19,161 bases of DNA, from positions 1-19,161 of the forward strand of contig JAPOSK010000352.1 in the NCBI GenBank assembly GCA_026709725.1. Reading direction: 5' to 3'. The position numbers were made by a program, and so were the translations under genes. Source of the DNA: Paracoccaceae bacterium (GTDB lineage Bacteria; Pseudomonadota; Alphaproteobacteria; Rhodobacterales; Rhodobacteraceae). Below the pieces are notes generated by a model, which worked only from the letters and a program-made list of their open reading frames with translations, made no database searches and was not told the origin of the DNA. Below are positions 14,571 to 19,161 of the stretch, one piece after another. The first letter of the stretch is position 1; every line of letters starts with the position of its first letter.

Positions 14571-15551
14571 TCAATCTCTATGATTGACAGAACGGGCATG
14601 AAAAATGAAGCCGAGGACATTCAGCAGAAGCTGTGCGGCAAGAATCTGGGTCGATTCGGTTGGATCATAGACCGGCGCCACCTCGACAAGATCAATTCCG
14701 ACAACAGGGCAGCGATAGGCCAGCCCCTTCAGGATTTCCAGGACCTCATAATAGAGGAAACCGCCATGGCTTGGTGTACCGGTTCCCGGGGCAATCGAGG
14801 GGCAGAATGCATCGATGTCAATTGTCACATAACAGCGGGAATTGGCTCGAATGCGATCCAGAACCGCCGCAGTGCCAAGAGAGCGCACCTGTCGGACCGA
14901 CAGAATGTCCGATCCCCATTCCCGGGCATCCTCATAACCCTCCCGGGCTGTTGAGGAGATGTTGCGAATTCCAATCTGGGTTATGGCCTTGACATAATCC
15001 TTCTCACTCGCCCGGCGCATGGGGTTGCCGTGCCCTGCCGTCACGCCGTGCCGCTCGTCGACAAAATCAAGATGGGCATCGATCTGGACGATATGCAGCG
15101 GACCCTGGTCCGCACAGTTGGATGCAAATGCGTCAATGCAGGGAATGTTGACCGAGTGATCACCACCAATCACCACAGGCAGGGCTCCGGCTGAGAGAAT
15201 TTTTTTCACGCCCCGGGCAATGTTCTCGTGGCTCTTCATGGTATTGGTATGAATGATATCCGCATCACCGATATCGACCAGGCGTACGCTGGAGTCGAGA
15301 TAGGTAATGTCATCTTCATGATCATAGGCGCCGGCATGGCCAAAGCTGAACAGGGTCGATGCCGACCGGATTCCCCGTGGCCCAAAACGTGCACCGGGAC
15401 GCCACTGCGTGCCGGCATCAAATGGAGCGCCCAGGACCGCTGCATCGGCATTGATGGCATCCCAGTCTTCGACAAGGGGTGCTTTATTGAAGGTTGAAAT
15501 CCCGACGAAAGGCAGATTCAGTCGACCGGTTTGGTACCCGTGTTCCGTCAT
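14571..15551 (-). CDS. speB: Agmatinase-family ureohydrolase
   Basis: A 326-residue binuclear manganese hydrolase of the arginase/agmatinase fold. Metal-binding motifs are intact: GGDHS (residues 129-133, H132), DAHLD (158-162) and DIDAFCPS (245-252). Further signatures are GAPFDAGTQWRPGARFGPRG near residue 41, HGNPMRRA (174-181) and APGTGTPSHGG (254-264). Agmatinase (agmatine to putrescine plus urea) is the commonest activity, but guanidinobutyrase, guanidinopropionase and guanidine hydrolases share these motifs, so the symbol is provisional. ATG 15551 is chosen; an in-frame TTG at 15572 would add seven residues. Neither has a clear ribosome site. It lies between rplQ and rarA on the same strand, 147 bases after rplQ and about 105 before rarA, an unusual place for this gene. 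Confidence 0.9.
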   Translation of the reverse strand: MTEHGYQTGRLNLPFVGISTFNKAPLVEDWDAINADAAVLGAPFDAGTQWRPGARFGPRGIRSASTLFSFGHAGAYDHEDDITYLDSSVRLVDIGDADIIHTNTMKSHENIARGVKKILSAGALPVVIGGDHSVNIPCIDAFASNCADQGPLHIVQIDAHLDFVDERHGVTAGHGNPMRRASEKDYVKAITQIGIRNISSTAREGYEDAREWGSDILSVRQVRSLGTAAVLDRIRANSRCYVTIDIDAFCPSIAPGTGTPSHGGFLYYEVLEILKGLAYRCPVVGIDLVEVAPVYDPTESTQILAAQLLLNVLGFIFHARSVNHRD

Positions 15552-15676
15552 TGCCGAACCCGTGATTTGCAATCAGTCCACATTGCGGGGGAATTGATCA
15601 TGTCTTGACACCATGCTGATGTGATCGAGATCCGGCCAGATTGCCCAATCGGTCATCACGCTCGAGGGGTTGCAAT

Positions 15677-15721
15677 GGCAGAGGCGAGGATGCTGGGGTC
15701 AGGTTTTTTCCGCCTCCTGCC
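15677..15721 (-). terminator. Candidate stem-loop at the end of the rplQ message
   Basis: GGCAGAGGCG (15677-15686) and CGCCTCCTGCC (15711-15721) are complementary apart from one bulged base, across a 24-base loop. One arm lies in the last codons of rplQ and the other just after its stop. No U-run follows on the minus strand. It may stop or protect the alpha-operon message, but the evidence is structural only. Confidence 0.35.
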
Positions 15722-16109
15722 GCTCCCGGTCGTGTCGGCCCTTGGCATCAACATCGCGGTCGACAAGTTCAATGACAGCCATCGGTGCCATGTCACCGAA
15801 GCGATGGCCGGCCTTGATCACACGGGTATAACCGCCGGGTCGTTCCCTGTAGCGGGGGCCGAGGACGCGGAAGAGCTTGTCGATATGCGATGCCTGTTTC
15901 AGCATGGCTCCGACGCGGCGACGTGATGCCAGCGTGTCGTTTTTGCCGCGGGTGATCAGACGCTCAACAACGCGGCGCAGCTCCTTGGCCTTGGGCAGTG
16001 TCGTTCTGATCTGTTCGTGCTCGATAAGTGACCCGGCCATATTGGCAAACATGGCCTTACGATGCTCACTGGTCCGGTTCAGGTGCCGATAACCACCCCC
16101 ATGACGCAT
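15699..16109 (-). CDS. rplQ: 50S ribosomal protein L17
   Basis: A 136-residue ribosomal protein that lines the peptide exit tunnel region of the large subunit. It begins [20 protein letters not shown], nearly identical to the family N-terminus, followed by [20 protein letters not shown] and [16 protein letters not shown]. The conserved body ends with [20 protein letters not shown], then an acidic-basic tail of about 20 residues that varies between species. The ATG at 16109 has a strong GGGAGAAG ribosome site. It is the last gene of the rpsM-rpsK-rpoA-rplQ operon, 65 bases after rpoA, which is the normal order in most bacteria. Confidence 0.98.
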   Translation of the reverse strand: MRHGGGYRHLNRTSEHRKAMFANMAGSLIEHEQIRTTLPKAKELRRVVERLITRGKNDTLASRRRVGAMLKQASHIDKLFRVLGPRYRERPGGYTRVIKAGHRFGDMAPMAVIELVDRDVDAKGRHDRERQEAEKT

Positions 16110-16174
16110 GATGTCTTCTCCCTTGCTGACAGACTGATATTGACGTGTGCCCGCACCCCTGCTGCGGAAACCGG

Positions 16175-17242
16175 TCAGCTGTTCTGTTCCCTTGCGTACT
16201 GCTTGGCCTGCTCCTCAACATCGTCCGGGGGCCAGCCTTGGGTTTCCATACCAAGACTCAAGCTCATCTTGGACAGGGTTTCCTTGATTTCGTTGAGAGA
16301 CTTGCGGCCAAAATTCGGCGTCCGCAACATATCCTGCTCGGATTTCTGAACCAGATCACCGACATAGATGATGTTTTCATTTTTCAGACAGTTCTGCGAG
16401 CGGACCGTCAGATCAAGATGCTCAACCTTGGCGAGAAGTTCGCGAATGAAGACAGGCGCCTCTTCAACGGGCTGATCATCGATCATCTCCGGCTCATCAA
16501 AGTTGATCAGCCGGTTGAGGTATTCCTGCAGGATGCGGGCAGCAAATGCGACCGCGTCACGCGGCGCCACGGAGCCATCTGTTTCGACCTTCATATTCAG
16601 ACGGTCGTGATCAAGACGCTGGTCAGCCCGGGTTGCCTGGACATTGTAGGACACGCGACGGACGGGTGAAAAAATTGCATCCACCGGAATAAAGCCGACA
16701 ACCGTCTCTTCAGGCTTGTTCTGCTCTGCCGGAACATAGCCGCGCCCGGTGTCGACCGTCAACTCCATCTCGATTCCGGAATCGCGATTCAGATGACAGA
16801 TGACATGCCGTTTATTGAGAATTTCAACTCCGCTCACAGTCTTGATCATGCCGGCGGTCACTTCCCCGGCCTGACTGGACCGGAGCATGAGACGCCTGGG
16901 TCCATCTGTTGTCATTTTGACAACAACACCCTTGAGGTTAAGCAGGATATCGATGACGTCCTCTCGAACACCCTGGATGGACGAAAACTCGTGTTTCACG
17001 CCTTCGATCCGGACGCCGGTAATCGCGGCGCCCATGATGGAGGAGAGCATCACCCGGCGCAGGGAGTTGCCGAGTGTTTGGCCATAGCCACGCTCCAAAG
17101 GCGAGAGAACAATCTCCGATTCGTTCTCATTGATGCCGGTCTTTTCATTGGTTGTCGGACGGGTCAGCCCATCCCATTGATTCTGTATCAGCAACTCTCG
17201 TCTCCGTGATTCTGCATCATGCAATCGACTTGTGATGGACAT
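16175..17242 (-). CDS. rpoA: DNA-directed RNA polymerase subunit alpha
   Basis: The alpha subunit: its N-terminal domain nucleates polymerase assembly and its C-terminal domain touches UP elements and activators. Landmarks are [41 protein letters not shown], a long insert domain, [19 protein letters not shown], and the C-terminal [18 protein letters not shown]...[13 protein letters not shown] with its DNA-binding residues. The start is uncertain. ATG 17242 has a GGAAG site and gives 355 residues with a 16-residue charged leader ([16 protein letters not shown]). A TTG at 17194, also behind a GGAG, gives 339 residues and matches the usual beginning ([11 protein letters not shown]; family MIQKNWxxLIKP). 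Family comparison favours 17194. It lies between rpsK, 70 bases upstream of the ATG, and rplQ. Confidence 0.98.
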   Translation of the reverse strand: MSITSRLHDAESRRRELLIQNQWDGLTRPTTNEKTGINENESEIVLSPLERGYGQTLGNSLRRVMLSSIMGAAITGVRIEGVKHEFSSIQGVREDVIDILLNLKGVVVKMTTDGPRRLMLRSSQAGEVTAGMIKTVSGVEILNKRHVICHLNRDSGIEMELTVDTGRGYVPAEQNKPEETVVGFIPVDAIFSPVRRVSYNVQATRADQRLDHDRLNMKVETDGSVAPRDAVAFAARILQEYLNRLINFDEPEMIDDQPVEEAPVFIRELLAKVEHLDLTVRSQNCLKNENIIYVGDLVQKSEQDMLRTPNFGRKSLNEIKETLSKMSLSLGMETQGWPPDDVEEQAKQYAREQNS

Positions 17243-17312
17243 GCGGACTTCCCGAATGCCTGTCGGGGCATGTACGACTCACAGGCATACGGATCCCTGT
17301 CAAACGATCCGG

Positions 17313-17702
17313 TCACACCCTCCTGCGTTTCGGTGGCCGACACCCATTATGGGCAATGGGCGTGACATCCTTGATTGACGTGATCGTGAAGCCGACAGCG
17401 GCCAGGGCCCGCAGGGCACTCTCACGACCGGAACCCGGCCCCTGGACCTGGACCTCGAGCGTCTTGACGCCGTGCTCCATCGCTTTCCTCGCAACATCTT
17501 CAGCGGCGAGCTGTGCAGCATATGGTGTCGACTTGCGCGACCCCCTGTAACCAACAGTCCCGGCACTTGACCATGCAATGGCATTGCCCTGCATATCCGA
17601 GATCAGTATTTTTGTGTTGTTGAATGACGAGCTGATATGTGCGACACCAATCGCAATATTCTTGCGTTCCTTGCGGCGCAGGCGAGACCGATCACGTTTC
17701 AC
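17313..17702 (-). CDS. rpsK: 30S ribosomal protein S11
   Basis: A 129-residue small-subunit protein of the platform, contacting 16S rRNA near the Shine-Dalgarno exit. The sequence follows the family throughout: [81 protein letters not shown], and the basic end [18 protein letters not shown]. The start is GTG at 17702 behind a GGGGAG site. The gene lies 15 bases after rpsM and is clearly in the same operon. Confidence 0.98.
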   Translation of the reverse strand: MKRDRSRLRRKERKNIAIGVAHISSSFNNTKILISDMQGNAIAWSSAGTVGYRGSRKSTPYAAQLAAEDVARKAMEHGVKTLEVQVQGPGSGRESALRALAAVGFTITSIKDVTPIAHNGCRPPKRRRV

Positions 17703-17717
17703 ACCACACTCCCCGAT

Positions 17718-18086
17718 TTACTTCTTCTTGCCGGCAATGGCGACTGCCCGACCCTTGCGGGTCCGCGCGTTGGTATGGGTGCGTTGGCCACGGACCGGCA
17801 GTTTGCGCCGGTGACGCAAACCCCGATAACACCCCAGATCCATCAGTCGCTTGATATTCATCTGAACCTCGCGTCGCAAATCACCCTCGACCCGGCAGTT
17901 GCCGTCAATGTGCTCGCGCAGCAGCATGACCTCACGGTCGGACAATTCATTCACACGCTTGGACTGCTCAATCCCCACACTTGTGCAGATATTCCGGGCT
18001 GTCGCATGACCGATGCCGTAGATGCTGGTCAGCGCAATCGGGACCCGCTTACCGGTCGGGATATTCACACCTGCGATCCGTGCCAT
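17718..18086 (-). CDS. rpsM: 30S ribosomal protein S13
   Basis: A 122-residue protein of the small-subunit head, touching the P-site tRNA and the bridge to the large subunit. It begins [20 protein letters not shown], the standard opening, then [16 protein letters not shown], and ends with [20 protein letters not shown] and TNARTRKGR and a lysine-rich tail. The ATG at 18086 has a GAGGAAAT ribosome site; an in-frame start at 18125 would add 13 unrelated residues. It is the first gene of the alpha operon here, with a leader of more than 100 bases. In most relatives secY and adk lie directly upstream; they are absent from this window. Confidence 0.98.
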   Translation of the reverse strand: MARIAGVNIPTGKRVPIALTSIYGIGHATARNICTSVGIEQSKRVNELSDREVMLLREHIDGNCRVEGDLRREVQMNIKRLMDLGCYRGLRHRRKLPVRGQRTHTNARTRKGRAVAIAGKKK

Positions 18087-18146
18087 ACAGATTTCCTCAA
18101 TCGACTTCAGGGCAGACCATAACAAATTTCAAGACACAGATACCCA

Positions 18147-18167
18147 GCCCAGGTGCAATGCCTGGAC
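18147..18167 (-). other. Hairpin in the rpsM leader
   Basis: On the minus strand GTCCAGG and CCTGGGC pair across a CATTGCA loop (seven pairs including one G-U), about 60 bases before the rpsM start. It could be a control element in the alpha-operon leader. In enterobacteria protein S4 represses this operon by binding its leader; no S4 gene is present here and I see no clear match to that pseudoknot. Confidence 0.3.
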
Positions 18168-18211
18168 CCATACAGGAGGATGTGGCGAGAGTGACATGGC
18201 CCGCGAACGCG

Positions 18212-18240
18212 CCCCTAGCAGGTTTGTCATGCATTGACAA
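18212..18240 (-). promoter_or_regulatory. Candidate promoter of the rpsM-rpsK-rpoA-rplQ operon
   Basis: On the minus strand TTGTCA (18240-18235) matches the -35 consensus at five of six bases. After exactly 17 bases comes TAGGGG (18217-18212), a GC-rich -10 of the loose kind found at some alphaproteobacterial promoters. Transcription would start near 18205, leaving a leader of about 120 bases. The -35 also lies in an inverted repeat (TTGTCA, ATGCA, TGACAA; 18224-18240) that could bind a regulator. Confidence 0.3.
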
Positions 18241-18546
18241 TGCTCCGCAAGCAAAAAAGTGACACGATCCCGAATATGCCCCGCAAGCAAATCATTCCGG
18301 CAGGGATTCAGTTGCCGCATCAGGGCCGGCTTTTCGGGCGGCACCCTGACATCCGGCGCCGGAGTGCTCCGCCTCCACCGGGCTGAGAGGATCATGGGAC
18401 GCAATCGGGTGCGTTCGAGCAGGAGCCGGACCGCAATTGCGGCCCCGGATCGATCGGGATCACCGATGATCACGCCGCCGGGCGACCGGGCGGCGGGAAC
18501 GGGTCCGGGCCCGATCGTTCCGGGGTGATACGGATGGGGGCATGAG

Positions 18547-18574
18547 AAGAGGGGGTGGTCCATGATCCCCTCTT
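18547..18574. other. Perfect 8-bp hairpin in the gene-free region
   Basis: AAGAGGGG at 18547-18554 pairs with CCCCTCTT at 18567-18574 across a 12-base loop. It lies about 330 bases past the stop of the 3-hydroxyacyl-CoA dehydrogenase gene in that gene's direction. It may be a distant transcription end; there is no U-run on either strand beyond the terminal TT. Confidence 0.4.
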
Positions 18575-18908
18575 GAAGCCCTCTGGAGGATCAGGACACG
18601 GATCTTTCAGGAGACCCGGTCACGCAGACATCGCGAATTCGGTAAATCGGCTTGCAGACGCTGGCAGGAAAGCGAGGCGGGGGTCATTTGCAACCGGATC
18701 ATTGAGCAGGGGCATCCGCTTCAGGCGGGATTGTCCCGGAGGATGTTGACGATCTTGACCTGACCCGGTTCATTCCGGAGATTGCAAGGAATGGAGGTCG
18801 CCCGCGCACCCGATCAATGCAGGACACCCTCCCCCGTCATGATCGCTGTGCGCAAGATGTCCGACCGGCATTTCACACACCACCCGGACGGCAAGGGCCG
18901 GATCCTCT

Positions 18909-19161
18909 TCACGACAATGTCCCGCGATTGATCTTGATGCGCCGGACAATTTCCTCATCACGCTGGCGTCTGAATGCGTCGGGGTCCCTGGACGTCCAGT
19001 CATAAAATCCGGTCCCCGACTTCATGCCAAGCTTTCCCTGTGCGTACAGCGTCCCGACGGGAGTTTCGGCGGGATCTGAGACATTTGAAAGGTCGGCCCA
19101 GATCGCTTTGACCGAATTTGAGTTGATCAGGTCAAGGCCGGCAAGGTCGGCATGCTCAAAC
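18909..19161 (-). CDS. 3-hydroxyacyl-CoA dehydrogenase, C-terminal fragment
   Basis: The last 83 codons of a gene that enters from the right edge, ending at a TGA at 18909-18911. The peptide FEHADLAGLDLINS, then LYAQGKLGMKSGTGFYDWTS, is the C-terminal helical domain of NAD-dependent 3-hydroxyacyl-CoA (3-hydroxybutyryl-CoA type) dehydrogenases: the DxxGLD helix followed some 40 residues later by G-x-L-G-x-K-[ST]-G-x-G-F-Y-D-W. After that comes a short charged tail (DAFRRQRDEEIVRRIKIN). The NAD-binding domain lies outside the window, so the exact subfamily (fatty-acid oxidation, carnitine or hydroxybutyrate type) cannot be chosen. Confidence 0.88.
   Translation of the reverse strand, partial: FEHADLAGLDLINSNSVKAIWADLSNVSDPAETPVGTLYAQGKLGMKSGTGFYDWTSRDPDAFRRQRDEEIVRRIKINRGTLS

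Larger units (their letters stand above)
18168..18908. other. Gene-free stretch upstream of the ribosomal operon
   Basis: About 740 bases with no supported gene. On the minus strand an open frame at 18129-18563 contains a protein-like segment, GGVIIGDPDRSGAAIAVRLL and then LERTRLRPMIL, but the rest is proline- and arginine-rich and I recognise no family; it may be the worn remains of a gene. 18576-18908 shows only short frames. There is a perfect 8-bp hairpin at 18547-18574 and a putative promoter at 18212-18240. No secY or adk sequence is visible. Confidence 0.4.

Noticed and set aside
1..19161. CRISPR arrays, tRNA or rRNA genes, prophage or toxin-antitoxin genes
   Set aside because: I looked for regularly spaced repeats, T-arm-like GTTCGA sequences with matching acceptor stems, and known protein motifs; none was found.

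Overview
The window comes from an alphaproteobacterium, probably free-living and of moderately high GC. The evidence is the combination of an ATP12-type F1-ATPase assembly chaperone, a rarA-crcB-RluA block, an rpsM-rpsK-rpoA-rplQ operon without rpsD, a general L-amino-acid (AapJ-like) binding protein and a tripartite tricarboxylate transporter. I cannot name a genus from the sequence.

Layout. 1-113 (-) is the N-terminus of an AapJ-like binding protein, divergent from an AEC-family carrier (343-1281, +). 1282-2570 holds no intact gene; it contains a decayed DDE transposase remnant and an unassigned coding-like fragment. 2571-6868 (+) is an apparent operon: a TctC-type periplasmic binding protein, a fused TctA-TctB permease, and a PrpF/GalD-family tricarboxylate double-bond isomerase that starts inside the permease stop codon. 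6869-10078 is a decay zone. It contains the C-terminal half of a SIS-domain protein, a frameshifted EamA transporter and a degenerate LOG-family remnant, with one intact small gene (YbjQ family, 7833-8144). A roughly 70-bp degenerate repeat occurs twice, once upstream of the transporter operon and once at the broken end of the SIS gene. A LysR regulator (10079-10954, +) closes this part.

From 11032 to 18086 everything is on the minus strand and is mostly housekeeping. In transcription order: rpsM, rpsK, rpoA, rplQ (ribosomal proteins S13, S11, L17 and RNA polymerase alpha), an agmatinase-family ureohydrolase, then rarA, crcB, an RluA-family pseudouridine synthase and ATP12. The last four are joined by three successive 4-base stop/start overlaps, so they are very likely translationally coupled. 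18087-18908 has no recognisable gene apart from the putative operon leader and promoter. The window ends with the C-terminus of a 3-hydroxyacyl-CoA dehydrogenase (18909-19161, -).

How the genes work together. The transporter operon looks like an uptake-and-isomerise module for an unsaturated tricarboxylate-type acid (aconitate-, methylaconitate- or oxalomesaconate-like); the exact substrate cannot be read from sequence. The minus-strand block is translation, transcription and genome maintenance. I found no CRISPR array, prophage, toxin-antitoxin or recognisable defence system, and no convincing new system. The points most worth a second look are the transporter-isomerase operon, the dispersed repeat at a gene break, and the rearranged surroundings of the ribosomal operon.
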